A stretch of 64,000 nucleotides of DNA from Veillonellaceae bacterium (GTDB lineage: Bacteria; Bacillota; Negativicutes; Veillonellales; Dialisteraceae). Positions 16,925 through 26,150 of the stretch are shown here, one piece after another (position 1 is the stretch's first letter; each line of letters starts with the position of its first letter). The stretch is from the NCBI GenBank assembly GCA_025992895.1, contig DAJPGA010000001.1, forward strand, positions 124,001 to 188,000, written 5' to 3'. The notes under the pieces are model-generated. The model made no database searches. It worked only from the letters and a program-made list of their open reading frames with translations, and had not been told where the DNA came from. The translations under genes were made by a program, and so were the position numbers.

Positions 16925-19009
16925 TTACTTTGTATCTTTTGCTGTATCAGCATTGTTGTCCGCTTTGGAGTCTTTGCCTGTGATGCGGTCGAGGAGTTTG
17001 CTGCCTGCGGATTTGTCGTCCTTAGCTTTGGCGTCAGCTGCTTTCTTGGCTTCTTCGGCTTTCTTCTTGGCCTCGGCGTCAGCGGCTGCTTTGGCTGCGC
17101 GCTGCTGTTCGATCTGCTGGCGGATCGATTCCGGGATGTAGAAGTTCTTGACGGAGTAGCCGGAGAGGGCTGCTTTCATGTAGTCTCTCCAGATGGCTGC
17201 CGGGATGGTGCCGCCGGTGTAGCCTGCGTTGCTGGAGGTATCGTCGCCGATCCAGACGGCTGTGACGAGCTGCGGGGTGTAGCCGACGAACCATGCGTCG
17301 TGTTCACCGTCGGTGGTGCCTGTCTTGCCTGCTGCCGGGCGGCCGATGTATGCGTTTCCGCCTGTGCCTCTGGAAATGACTTCCTGGAGGATGCTGGTCA
17401 GTTTGTAGACTGCGTTTTCATTGATGACCTGTGTGGATTCTGGTGTGCCGGTGTGGTCTTCGAGGACGCTGCCGTTTCTGTCGACGACTTTGAGAACGGC
17501 GATCGGTTTGATGAGTTTGCCGTCGTTGGCGAAGACGGAGTATGCTTCTGCCATGTCGTAGACGGAGACGCCGTTGGTGAGGCCGCCGATGGCAGCTGCG
17601 AGGTTGTCATCGTTCTGCTTGCCGCTCATGACGAGGGTGGAAATGCCTGCGTCCTGCGCGGTTTTCAGGATCTTGGACATGCCTACGCGGTTAGCGAGGT
17701 CGATGGTCGGAATGTTCATGGAGTCGATCAGGGCCTGTTCGAGGGTGACTTTGCCGCCGCTTTCGCCTTCATAGTTCTTCGGTGTCCAGCCGCCTGCATA
17801 GGTCTTCTTTTCATTGCTCAGAAGATCGGACGGTTCAAACTTGTTTTCGAAGGCGGTGACATAGACGAATGGCTTGAATGCGGAGCCAGGCTGACGGACC
17901 ATCTGGACAGCGCGGTTGAAGTGGTCTTCGCCGCGGCCGCCGACCATGGCTTTGATCTGGCCTGTGCCGACTTCGATGGACATGAGAGCGCCCTGCGGCT
18001 GTGTCAGTCCCTTGGAGTCCTTGGAACCTGCCGGGAGGTCGTTCTTCAGTGCATTTTCAGCGTCTTTCTGCATATCCAGGTCGAGTGTGGTGTAAATCTG
18101 GAGTCCTTCTTTGTAAATGGTATCAGAGCCATACTTGTCGCTGATGGTCTGAATGATGTAGCTGACGAAGTAGGAAGCTGTGTTTTCTGTCGTCTTGGCA
18201 GACTGCGGTTTGGCAAGGTGCAGGTCGGCCTTCTTGGCAGCCGCAGCATCGGCTTCGGAAATGTAGCCGTACTTAGCCATCTGATCGAGGACGATAGCCT
18301 GACGGTATTTCGCTGCTTCTACGCTTCTGAATGGCGAGTAGTAATTCGGGCTGTTCGGAAGTCCTGCCAGCAGAGCGCACTGCGCGAGTGACAGATCCTT
18401 CACGTCCTTGCCGAAGTAGACGCGGGATGCGGTCTGGATGCCGTAGCAGCCCTGGCCGAAGTAGATCTGGTTCATGTACATTTCAAGAATCTGCTGCTTG
18501 GTGTACTTGCTTTCGATTTCAAAAGCAAGAACGACTTCAAGGAGCTTTCTTCTGAGGGTCTGTTCCTGTGTCAGGAAGGCATTTCTTGCGAGCTGCTGGG
18601 TAATGGTAGAACCGCCCTGTCCCGTCGCATTGCCGGAAACCAGGTTCGCCCAGACGGCACGGAGAATACCGCGCGGATCCACGCCATGGTGTTCATAGAA
18701 ACGGACATCTTCCGCTGCCACGAATGCATTCTGCAAATTCTTCGGCACTTCGCTGATCGGTACGGGGATACGGTTTTCCTCCGCATGCACCGTCGTAATC
18801 AGGCGGCCCTTCGTATCATAAATACGCGAAGATGCATTCGGCGTAATATTAGCCGTCACATCCGGAAGCTTTCCAGAAACGGACACAAAAAATCCCGCAG
18901 CAGCGCCTGCCCCTGCGATAAAGAAAATCACGACAAGAAATATGATAATCTTCTTGAACATGGAAGATTTTTTCTTGGGCCGTTCTCGGCGAATGTCAGA
19001 GTTCTTCAT
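16925..19009 (-). CDS. Penicillin-binding protein 1A (bifunctional peptidoglycan synthase)
   Basis: Class A PBP of 694 residues: polymerises lipid II (GT51 domain) and cross-links stem peptides (transpeptidase). After a basic cytoplasmic start there is one membrane anchor (residues 18-43). The GT51 domain (about 70-240) has EDVRFYEHHGVDPRGILRA with the catalytic Glu, and GGSTITQQLARN. The transpeptidase has the Ser-x-x-Lys box SAFK in RQPGSAFKPF (about 360), SMN in ALIDSMNIPT, and KTG in AAGKTGTTDG. The last 60 residues are an Ala/Lys/Asp-rich tail. The ribosome binding site (TAGGAG) is rather far from the ATG (about 15 nt). It lies between IS copies 2 and 3. Confidence 0.95.
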   Translation of the reverse strand: MKNSDIRRERPKKKSSMFKKIIIFLVVIFFIAGAGAAAGFFVSVSGKLPDVTANITPNASSRIYDTKGRLITTVHAEENRIPVPISEVPKNLQNAFVAAEDVRFYEHHGVDPRGILRAVWANLVSGNATGQGGSTITQQLARNAFLTQEQTLRRKLLEVVLAFEIESKYTKQQILEMYMNQIYFGQGCYGIQTASRVYFGKDVKDLSLAQCALLAGLPNSPNYYSPFRSVEAAKYRQAIVLDQMAKYGYISEADAAAAKKADLHLAKPQSAKTTENTASYFVSYIIQTISDKYGSDTIYKEGLQIYTTLDLDMQKDAENALKNDLPAGSKDSKGLTQPQGALMSIEVGTGQIKAMVGGRGEDHFNRAVQMVRQPGSAFKPFVYVTAFENKFEPSDLLSNEKKTYAGGWTPKNYEGESGGKVTLEQALIDSMNIPTIDLANRVGMSKILKTAQDAGISTLVMSGKQNDDNLAAAIGGLTNGVSVYDMAEAYSVFANDGKLIKPIAVLKVVDRNGSVLEDHTGTPESTQVINENAVYKLTSILQEVISRGTGGNAYIGRPAAGKTGTTDGEHDAWFVGYTPQLVTAVWIGDDTSSNAGYTGGTIPAAIWRDYMKAALSGYSVKNFYIPESIRQQIEQQRAAKAAADAEAKKKAEEAKKAADAKAKDDKSAGSKLLDRITGKDSKADNNADTAKDTK

Positions 19010-19194
19010 AAACTAAACGCGCACTCCTATGCAAATGGTGATAGCCCCGTCAAAACGGATAGCTGACTTTTGATAAAAAAACAATAATCATTTATATTAT
19101 ATCACAATCCCACAATCAGGAGAAAATCAGAGGAAATGAGAGAATGAGAGAGGGGGATATTTATGAAAATGGAGTGGATGTGGGGAAAATATTG

Positions 19195-19460
19195 ACAAGA
19201 AAACCAAACAACCAGCCTAAAGGCGGAAGGAAATAAACTTCATCCGTCGGTTTCGCCGCCACCTTCCTCTACGAGGCAAGGTCAAACTCCCTTAAACCAA
19301 GCTCCGCTTGAAAAACACAATAAAACCTCGCTGCGCTCGATAACTTCATCTCATCCCCCGGCTCCGCCGGGACCTTCTCCTTCGGAGCAAGGTTAACTCC
19401 CTTAAACCAGCCTTCGGCTGAAAAAACATGCCAACCAAGGCTGACGCCTTGAGGAAATAC
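19195..19460. repeat. Mosaic of intergenic hairpin repeats
   Basis: Includes AACCAGCCTAAAGGC, CGTCGGTTTCGCCGCCACC, CTCTACGAGGCAAGG, AAGCTCCGCTTG, CTCGCTGCGCTCGA, CCGGCTCCGCCGGGACCTTC with TCCTTCGGAGCAAGG (the uninterrupted IS target module at about 19360-19400), and AACCAGCCTTCGGCTGA. No gene seen between 19010 and 19500. Confidence 0.75.
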
Positions 19461-19561
19461 AACTCATCCGAGAAATTTTAAAAAGCAAAAATTTCCCACC
19501 TTTGGTATGATTCAACAAGAAAGACAAAATAATATCATAAATATATTAGGAGGTCATTCTT

Positions 19562-20293
19562 ATGCCATGTAAAACCAAAGCGTCCCCGGAGGAAATGTTA
19601 GACCAGATTGCTTCATATCTCTATCAGGGTGTTACGATTACCCAGGCAGCTGAAAATCTTCATATGAGCCGCATAACATTCAGGAAATGGGTCCTCCGGT
19701 ATAAAGAGGAGGGCTTTAAGGGATTGCGGCCCAGGCAGCATTTGTCTTACTACTCCAATCAGATGAAGATCCAGGCCGTAAAGGAATATCTTAAAGGCGG
19801 TGTTTCCATGCTTTCCGTCTGTGCCAAATACAGAATTTCCGGCACACTCTCCCTTAAAACATGGATTGAGGCGTATAATGAGCATAAGTTGACAGACCTC
19901 GTTTCTGAAGGAGGAGATCTTATGGGCAAACGCCAGCAATCGGTCAAGGAAGAGCGAGTCAGAATCGTTCAGGAGTGCATCGCCAGTGGATGCGATTATA
20001 ACAAGATAGCCAAGAAGTACAACATGTCCTACCAAACGCTCTACACATGGGTAAAAAAGTTCAAGGAAATGGGCGAAGTTGGTCTTGAGGATTACAGAGG
20101 AAAGCCGATCAGGCTCCAAACGCCCCGGACCGAAGAAGAACAGCTGCGTCAGGAGAATGCCAGACTTCTTGAAGAACAGAAGGATCTTATAGCAGAGATT
20201 GCCCTGCTAAAAAAAAAGATGGAGATAGAGGAAAGGTTGCGTTCCTCGAAGGATTCAGCCTTACTCACCTTCTCAGAGATTTTAAAGCCATAA
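19562..20293 (+). CDS. IS3-family transposase OrfA (copy 3)
   Basis: A 243-residue DNA-binding subunit with two helix-turn-helix segments and a leucine-zipper-like region. It terminates 74 nt after the A9G slip site (20209-20218). Made alone, OrfA of IS3 elements usually binds ends and moderates transposition; with a -1 slip it is fused to OrfB. AGGAGG precedes the ATG. Confidence 0.92.
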   Translation: MPCKTKASPEEMLDQIASYLYQGVTITQAAENLHMSRITFRKWVLRYKEEGFKGLRPRQHLSYYSNQMKIQAVKEYLKGGVSMLSVCAKYRISGTLSLKTWIEAYNEHKLTDLVSEGGDLMGKRQQSVKEERVRIVQECIASGCDYNKIAKKYNMSYQTLYTWVKKFKEMGEVGLEDYRGKPIRLQTPRTEEEQLRQENARLLEEQKDLIAEIALLKKKMEIEERLRSSKDSALLTFSEILKP

Positions 20294-21165
20294 AAGAAGT
20301 CCATGAAGAAACCAACATCTCCATAGAAAGTCTCTGCCGACTCTCAAAGGTCTCCCGGGCAGCTTATTACGGATGGCTGAATCATATTAAGAGCGGCCGT
20401 GAACTGCTGAGAGAAAAGGTCGCACAGGAGGTCATGAAAACCCATCAGGAATATCCGGATATGGGATACCGCCGGATTAACGATTGGATCAAGAAGGATG
20501 ACAACATCAATATAAATGTAAGCGACAGTCTGGTTCTTCGTATCATGCGGATACTTAATATTAAGTCCGTGATCAAGTACAAGACCGATGGTTGCACTCG
20601 TAACGCAAAGGATCCAAAGTACATTTTTGAAAACCTGCTGAACCGTGACTTTGATGCCGGCGTGTCCAATGCAAGATGGATGACGGATGTCACTGAATTC
20701 AAGTACACAACTGCTGATGGAGTTTTGCACAAGTTATATTTAAGCGCGATTATTGACGGCCATGATCGCCGGATTGTCTCTTATGTCATCGGCGACAGGA
20801 ACAATACTGCACTGGCTTTTGAGACAATGGAAAAGGCACTTAAAGAGAATCCTGGAGAACATCCAATGATTCATACCGACCGCGGATTCCAGTATACAAG
20901 CAACGGATTCCATAAGATTGTTGAAAAAGCAGGACTGGTTCACAGCATGTCCCGTGTAGGCTGCTGTGCAGACAACGGTCTGATGGAAGGGTTCTGGGGA
21001 ATGCTGAAGCGCGAACGTTACTACACACGTAAATTCACCAGCCGTAAAGCAGTGGTAAGCATGATCAACGGCTACATCTACTTCTACAACAACAAACGCA
21101 TTCAGCGCAAATTACATCTTTTAGCTCCAATGGAAGTATTCAACGCAGCTCCAATGGCTGCATGA
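20218..21165 (+). CDS. IS3-family transposase OrfB (copy 3)
   Basis: The DDE catalytic half, in the -1 frame relative to OrfA. The listed start is the first codon after the presumed slip on A9G. The catalytic residues are the same as in copies 1, 2 and 4. Internal initiation (for example ATG at 20434) would omit the N-terminal HTH_21-like part and is less likely to give an active product. Confidence 0.9.
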   Translation, partial: DGDRGKVAFLEGFSLTHLLRDFKAIKEVHEETNISIESLCRLSKVSRAAYYGWLNHIKSGRELLREKVAQEVMKTHQEYPDMGYRRINDWIKKDDNININVSDSLVLRIMRILNIKSVIKYKTDGCTRNAKDPKYIFENLLNRDFDAGVSNARWMTDVTEFKYTTADGVLHKLYLSAIIDGHDRRIVSYVIGDRNNTALAFETMEKALKENPGEHPMIHTDRGFQYTSNGFHKIVEKAGLVHSMSRVGCCADNGLMEGFWGMLKRERYYTRKFTSRKAVVSMINGYIYFYNNKRIQRKLHLLAPMEVFNAAPMAA

Positions 21166-21230
21166 TTAAGATTAAAGTACGATTAGATTTTTTATGATAT
21201 TTATTTGTCTGTATTAACAAATCCGCACCA

Positions 21231-21380
21231 CGCGTCGATAAGGTTTCACGAGCGTAGCGAGGTCTTATGGTGTTCCCATTCGCGCTCCGTCGCGGTTGTG
21301 AAGGTTTGATAAGAAAGCGCTTTCTTTCCCATCTTTTCTAAACTGAAAGCGTACTTTGGCACTTATTTTCCCCCCACTAC
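21231..21380. repeat. Intergenic repeat modules
   Basis: Contains CACGAGCGTAGCGAGGTC, TTCGCGCTCCGTCGCGGTTGT and AAAGCGTACTTTGGC, pieces that recur at about 4990-5030, 5152 and 1556. Confidence 0.6.
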
Positions 21381-21381
21381 A

Positions 21382-21410
21382 AAACCCCCGAAGCTTGGCT
21401 TCGGGGGTTT
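21382..21410 (-). terminator. Intrinsic terminator of purA
   Basis: AAACCCCCGAAGC pairs with GCTTCGGGGGTTT, 21 bp after the purA stop. Confidence 0.92.
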
Positions 21411-21430
21411 CCTTATTCTTATTCTAATTC

Positions 21431-22714
21431 TTAGAATACGTCTTTGAGGACGATGGTCTGTTCGCGGCTTGGGCCTACGGATACGATGCCGATCGGTACT
21501 CCGATGAGTTTGGAGATGCCTTCGAGGTATTCGCGGCAGAGGGCCGGGAGCTGGTTGTAGTCGCGGATGTCGCTGATCTTTTCTTTCCAGCCTTTGAATG
21601 CCTTGTAGACCGGGGTGATCTTGCCCAGGAATTTCAGGTCGGCCGGGTATTCTTCGATTTCTTTGCCTTCGTATTCATAGCCTGTGCAGACTTTGATTTC
21701 TTCCATGCCGTCGAGGATGTCGAGGCGGGTGATAGCGAGGTAGTCGAAGGAGTTCAGGGCTGCTGCGTAGCGGACGGCGCGGGTGTCGAGCCAGCCGATG
21801 CGGCGCGGGCGGCCTGTGACGGTGCCGAATTCGTGAGCGGTGTTTCTCAGGTATTCGCCGATTTCGTCATGGAGTTCTGTCGGGAACGGGCCTTCGCCTA
21901 CGCGGGTGCTGTATGCTTTGACGACGCCGAAGATGTTCTGCATCATGTGCGGTCCGATGCCTGCGCCGATGCATGCGCCGCCGGCGGTCGGATGGGAAGA
22001 GGTAACGTACGGGTAGGTGCCGTTGTCGCAGTCGAGCATGGATGCCTGAGCGCCTTCGAAGAGGACGTTCTTGCCTTCTTTGACGAGCTGCTGGACGGTG
22101 TAGTTGGTGTCTTTGACGTACGGACGGAGTTTTTCAGCGTATCCGAGGTAGTCATTGAGCATGGTTTCGTAGTCGAAGCCTTCCATGCCGTACAATTTTT
22201 CGAGGAGCAGGTTTTTCTGTTCTACGTTGTATTTCAGTTTTTCAGCAAAAGTTTCCTTGTCCATGAGGTCGCAGATGCGGATGCCGATACGGTTGATCTT
22301 GTCTGCGTAGCACGGTCCGATGCCGTTCTTTGTTGTGCCGATCTTGCGGCTGCCCTTGCGGGATTCTTCGGCTTCATCGAGACGGATGTGGTATGGGAAT
22401 ACGACCTGTGCTCTTGTGGAGATCTGCAGGTGTTTTGCGTCGATGCCCTGTTTTTCAAGGTTTTCCATTTCTTCGAGAAGACTCTTTGGATCGACGACGA
22501 CGCCTGTGCCGACGATGCAGATCGTTCCCGGGTACATGATGCCGCTTGGCATCAGGCGCAGCGGATATGCTTTGCCTCCCGTTACGACTGTATGGCCTGC
22601 GTTGTTTCCTCCCTGAGAACGTACTACGACGTCTGCCTTCGCGGCGAGATAATCAACGATCTTGCCTTTGCCTTCATCGCCCCACTGGGCGCCGATTACC
22701 ATTGCTGTTGCCAT
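21431..22714 (-). CDS. purA: Adenylosuccinate synthetase
   Basis: Joins IMP and aspartate with GTP to adenylosuccinate, the first step from IMP to AMP. The 427-residue length is typical. It starts with the GTP-binding loop IGAQWGDEGKGKIVDYLA (residues 7-24, with the catalytic Asp in GDEGKGK) and has GGNNAGHTVV with the catalytic His, GIGPCYADKINR, and TGRPRRIGWLD, all family signatures. The ATG follows AGGAAGGAAGAAGGACAC. It has its own extended -10 promoter and terminator. Confidence 0.97.
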   Translation of the reverse strand: MATAMVIGAQWGDEGKGKIVDYLAAKADVVVRSQGGNNAGHTVVTGGKAYPLRLMPSGIMYPGTICIVGTGVVVDPKSLLEEMENLEKQGIDAKHLQISTRAQVVFPYHIRLDEAEESRKGSRKIGTTKNGIGPCYADKINRIGIRICDLMDKETFAEKLKYNVEQKNLLLEKLYGMEGFDYETMLNDYLGYAEKLRPYVKDTNYTVQQLVKEGKNVLFEGAQASMLDCDNGTYPYVTSSHPTAGGACIGAGIGPHMMQNIFGVVKAYSTRVGEGPFPTELHDEIGEYLRNTAHEFGTVTGRPRRIGWLDTRAVRYAAALNSFDYLAITRLDILDGMEEIKVCTGYEYEGKEIEEYPADLKFLGKITPVYKAFKGWKEKISDIRDYNQLPALCREYLEGISKLIGVPIGIVSVGPSREQTIVLKDVF

Positions 22715-22813
22715 GTGTCCTTCTTCCTTCCTGTTGAGGAATGCCCGCGGTTTCCTTACATGCGAAACTGCGGAGTCAAAAAATATTAGTCTTTCAAGAC
22801 TCCATACAAAATT

Positions 22814-22822
22814 ATTATAGCA
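22814..22822 (-). promoter_or_regulatory. Extended -10 promoter element of purA
   Basis: On the minus strand the sequence reads TGCTATAAT, a perfect extended -10, about 100 nt before the ATG. A hairpin GGAGTCTTGAAAGACT follows in the leader. No purine riboswitch was recognised. Confidence 0.6.
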
Positions 22823-22890
22823 TAAACCCGCCCGGCGGGCGTGATTTCCTTTGAATCAAAAACAGCCGTGTGTCCACTAAACATAGGAAA

Positions 22891-22930
22891 GGAGCTGCGA
22901 CAATAGCATTTTTACGCTTGTCGCAGCTCC
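22891..22930 (-). terminator. Terminator-like hairpin after the acyl-CoA ligase
   Basis: A 13-bp perfect stem (GGAGCTGCGACAA and TTGTCGCAGCTCC) with a 14-nt loop, 26 bp after the stop. The T run on the minus strand is short (TTTCC), so termination may be partial. Confidence 0.75.
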
Positions 22931-22956
22931 CCTTTTGTGGGGATTTCCGGTCAGTC

Positions 22957-24399
22957 TCAGTTGTCTCTCAAAGCGCGTTTCAGGATCTTGCCTGTCGCAT
23001 TCTTCGGGAGGGCATCCAGAGGGATGAAGCGGCGCGGGATCTTGTAGCTGGCGATGTTCTTGGACATGTGCCTTCTGATCTTCATTTCATCGAACTCATA
23101 GCCGTCCTTCATGACGACGTATGCCCACACGGCCTGGCCGCGGAGCGGGTCCGGATGACCGACGACGGCGCATTCGCCGACGCCTTCCACTTCGTAGATG
23201 CAGTCTTCGACTTCACCGGGGTAAATGTTTTCCCCGTTCATTATGATCAAATCTTTGATACGATCGACGATATAGATGTACTGGTCGTCATCCATGTACG
23301 CCAGATCGCCCGTATGGAGCCAGCCGTCCTCGGTGAGGACTTTCTTGGTCTCCTCAGGTTTGTTCCAGTAGCCTTTCATGACGTTGCTGCCGCGGACCAT
23401 GAGCTCGCCCACGGTGCCCGGCACGTACGGGCCGCCGGATTCTGTCCTGACATAGGCTTCGACGCCCGGAAGGACGGGGCCGCTTGTCAGGTACTTCGGT
23501 TTTCCGGCCGGCAGCATGCAGACGACCGGAGATGCTTCGGTCAGGCCGTAGCCTTCCTGGACCGGATGGTGGTAGCGGTTGTGGAATACCTGGGATACAG
23601 GCTGCGGAATCGATGCGCCTCCGGAAATGAAGGTATGCACGGATTTCATGACTTCCGGTTCGCCGCGGCGGGCCAAAAGGTTGTACATCGGCGGTACCAT
23701 GATGGCAATCGTCACGGAATGTTCCACGATCGTATTCGTGATTTCAGACGGGCTCTTCGAGCGCAGGATGACGATGGTCGCGTGCGCGTAGAGGCCGGCA
23801 TTGACGACAGTCGTGAGGCCATAGCAGTGGAACATCGGAAGGACGCAGAGGACTTTGTCTTCCGGTGTGAAAGGAATGCGCTGCAGGTACTGCTCCACAT
23901 TCGACACGAGGTTCTTGTGCGTCAGCATAGCGCCCTTCGGGCTTCCTGTCGTGCCGGACGTATAGACCAGCGCGCAGACGTCGTCTTCGGAAATATCTTC
24001 CGGGAAATCCGGAGCAGCCGGCGCAATTTCCTTCTTCGTCTTGTAGTCCAGGTCATGGATGCCGATGGACGGGCAGGAAACTTCCAGCGCAGTGTCTGTG
24101 ATGAGCAGCATGGATCCGGAGTCGCGGAGGATGAAATCCACCTCGCGGTCGACGAGCGAATTGTTGATCGGGATGATAATAGCGCCAAGGCTGACCACTG
24201 CCATGAATACGTAGACGAATTCTGCGCGGTTGGCGGTGTAAAGGCCTACACGTTCCCCTTGGCGGACCCCCATTTCATACAGCGTATTTCTGTAGCGGGC
24301 GACTGTTTTTTCCAGCTCGCCATAGGTGACGACGGCTTCGCCCTCGAACACCAGGTGCGCCGGATCGGCACCCTTTATAATCTCATGTAAAAACATCAT
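22957..24399 (-). CDS. AMP-binding acyl-CoA synthetase (fatty-acid CoA ligase type)
   Basis: Adenylate-forming enzyme, 480 residues, expected to activate a carboxylic acid with ATP and CoA. The ATP motif is LVYTSGTTGSPKGAMLTHKN (about 150-170); further motifs are EGYGLTEASPV, WLHTGDLAYMDDDQYIYIVD and the C-terminal KNATGKILKRALRD with the catalytic Lys. The domain structure is complete. It resembles the FadD-like group; the substrate is not certain. Two ATGs are adjacent (24399, 24396); the second is better spaced from GAGAGG. It stands alone, next to purA. Confidence 0.88.
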   Translation of the reverse strand: MMFLHEIIKGADPAHLVFEGEAVVTYGELEKTVARYRNTLYEMGVRQGERVGLYTANRAEFVYVFMAVVSLGAIIIPINNSLVDREVDFILRDSGSMLLITDTALEVSCPSIGIHDLDYKTKKEIAPAAPDFPEDISEDDVCALVYTSGTTGSPKGAMLTHKNLVSNVEQYLQRIPFTPEDKVLCVLPMFHCYGLTTVVNAGLYAHATIVILRSKSPSEITNTIVEHSVTIAIMVPPMYNLLARRGEPEVMKSVHTFISGGASIPQPVSQVFHNRYHHPVQEGYGLTEASPVVCMLPAGKPKYLTSGPVLPGVEAYVRTESGGPYVPGTVGELMVRGSNVMKGYWNKPEETKKVLTEDGWLHTGDLAYMDDDQYIYIVDRIKDLIIMNGENIYPGEVEDCIYEVEGVGECAVVGHPDPLRGQAVWAYVVMKDGYEFDEMKIRRHMSKNIASYKIPRRFIPLDALPKNATGKILKRALRDN

Positions 24400-24580
24400 T
24401 CACCTCTCGGGAAAAATAGAATAACGTGGTTATTTTAACAAAAATCGCGTTTTGTTTCAAATTCCATACGGATTCCGTCACTTTGTATCTCTATTTTCTA
24501 TCATCCTATGAAATTTCTTATCCAATTCTTATGGTATAATTAGAAAGTATCATAAAATTTTTATAAAGGAGGCACTTTCC

Positions 24581-25102
24581 ATGATGAGAAGTACCGAAAT
24601 GTCCATGGATGACCAGATCCGCAGCATCCATCATAAATACCAGATTCCTGAAGACGAAGCGAAGGAAATCCTTTCCAGAGGCTTCCGCTTCAACGACGTC
24701 GATAAAGCCGCCCTCCTCTCCTGCCTCTCTGGCAAGACAGCCGGCGAAATCCTCGACATGAGAAAAGACGACCCATGGGGCCGCATCGAGAAGAAACTCG
24801 GCCTGACTCCGGAGATCTACAGCAAGCGCTACATCGCCCACAGAGCCGACCGTCTCCACCGCTTCTACGGCATGGATGCCAAGAGAGCAGAGACACTCCT
24901 TTCCGAAGGCTATCCGAACCACTGGCTCCGCCTCGCCTACCTCATCGAACAGCACACAGGCAGCCTGATGGAAAACATCGTCAAAGCACGCAGCAAGTCC
25001 ATGAAATGGGCTCCCTACGTCCAGCAGGAATTCGGCATCAGCGAAGAAGAATTCAAATCCTGGATCGCTGAAACGAGAAATCCTTCACTGAAGAAGAGAT
25101 AA
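24581..25102 (+). CDS. Hypothetical helical protein, 173 residues
   Basis: I do not recognise it. It is predicted soluble and mostly alpha-helical, with many Arg/Lys and Glu. Two segments look like repeats of one motif: EAKEILSRGFRFNDVDKAAL and RAETLLSEGYPNHWLRLAYL, each a helix, a [RE]G[FY] turn and a second helix. A good AAAGGAGG lies before the ATG, and a strong terminator follows, so it is a real single-gene unit. Confidence 0.82.
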   Translation: MMRSTEMSMDDQIRSIHHKYQIPEDEAKEILSRGFRFNDVDKAALLSCLSGKTAGEILDMRKDDPWGRIEKKLGLTPEIYSKRYIAHRADRLHRFYGMDAKRAETLLSEGYPNHWLRLAYLIEQHTGSLMENIVKARSKSMKWAPYVQQEFGISEEEFKSWIAETRNPSLKKR

Positions 25103-25130
25103 TATAAGGAAAGAAAAGAATAGGAAATGC

Positions 25131-25162
25131 AAAAATGGAGCTCAGGGTGAGCTCCATTTTTT
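25131..25162 (+). terminator. Intrinsic terminator
   Basis: AAAAATGGAGCTC pairs with GAGCTCCATTTTTT around AGGGT, 28 bp after the stop of the 173-residue gene. Confidence 0.92.
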
Positions 25163-25179
25163 GTGTGGAAATGCTTTCC

Positions 25180-25359
25180 CAAAACCAGACAACCTCGCTA
25201 ACGCTCGAGGAAAGTTCAAGACAACCTTACTTATAAAAACCAAAAGGTATAATCAACCCTATCCACCGGCAACATTAGAAAATTCACTAATTAAAAACCA
25301 TACAACCAGACTAAAGTCTGCCCGAACTGCATCTCATCCACCACAAAAGTGGTCCCCCT
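25180..25359. repeat. Intergenic repeat modules
   Basis: Contains CAACCTCGCTAACGCTCGAGG, CAACCCTATCCACCGGC, AACCAGACTAAAGTCTG and CATCCACCACAAAAGTGGTC next to IS copy 4. Confidence 0.65.
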
Positions 25360-25418
25360 TGGTATGATTCAACAAGAAAGACAGAATAATATCATAAATA
25401 TATTAGGAGGTCATTCTT

Positions 25419-26150
25419 ATGCCATGTAAAACCAAAGCGTCCCCGGAGGAAATGTTAGACCAGATTGCTTCATATCTCTATCAGGGTGTTACGATTACCC
25501 AGGCAGCTGAAAATCTTCATATGAGCCGCATAACATTCAGGAAATGGGTCCTCCGGTATAAAGAGGAGGGCTTTAAGGGATTGCGGCCCAGGCAGCATTT
25601 GTCTTACTACTCCAATCAGATGAAGATCCAGGCCGTAAAGGAATATCTTAAAGGCGGTGTTTCCATGCTTTCCGTCTGTGCCAAATACAGAATTTCCGGC
25701 ACACTCTCCCTTAAAACATGGATTGAGGCGTATAATGAGCATAAGTTGACAGACCTCGTTTCTGAAGGAGGAGATCTTATGGGCAAACGCCAGCAATCGG
25801 TCAAGGAAGAGCGAGTCAGAATCGTTCAGGAGTGCATCGCCAGTGGATGCGATTATAACAAGATAGCCAAGAAGTACAACATGTCCTACCAAACGCTCTA
25901 CACATGGGTAAAAAAGTTCAAGGAAATGGGCGAAGTTGGTCTTGAGGATTACAGAGGAAAGCCGATCAGGCTCCAAACGCCCCGGACCGAAGAAGAACAG
26001 CTGCGTCAGGAGAATGCCAGACTTCTTGAAGAACAGAAGGATCTTATAGCAGAGATTGCCCTGCTAAAAAAAAAGATGGAGATAGAGGAAAGGTTGCGTT
26101 CCTCGAAGGATTCAGCCTTACTCACCTTCTCAGAGATTTTAAAGCCATAA
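25419..26150 (+). CDS. IS3-family transposase OrfA (copy 4)
   Basis: A 243-residue protein identical in sequence to OrfA of copy 3, ending after an A9G slip site at 26066-26075. Confidence 0.92.
   Translation: MPCKTKASPEEMLDQIASYLYQGVTITQAAENLHMSRITFRKWVLRYKEEGFKGLRPRQHLSYYSNQMKIQAVKEYLKGGVSMLSVCAKYRISGTLSLKTWIEAYNEHKLTDLVSEGGDLMGKRQQSVKEERVRIVQECIASGCDYNKIAKKYNMSYQTLYTWVKKFKEMGEVGLEDYRGKPIRLQTPRTEEEQLRQENARLLEEQKDLIAEIALLKKKMEIEERLRSSKDSALLTFSEILKP

Larger units (their letters stand above)
19503..21230 (+). mobile_element. IS3-family insertion sequence, copy 3 (complete, 1728 bp)
   Basis: Same TGGT..ACCA ends as copy 2. The flanks do not match (CTT on the left, CGC on the right), so no target duplication is seen, and its right flank is not the CCTTCTCC module. 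This fits recombination between IS copies after insertion. Confidence 0.95.

Noticed and set aside
16844..18391. Open frames opposite PBP1A, the acyl-CoA ligase (22870-24390), the malic enzyme (27224-28951) and the phosphoethanolamine transferase (35058-36956)
   Set aside because: Each is antisense to a well-supported gene with family motifs and has no initiation signals or recognisable domain.
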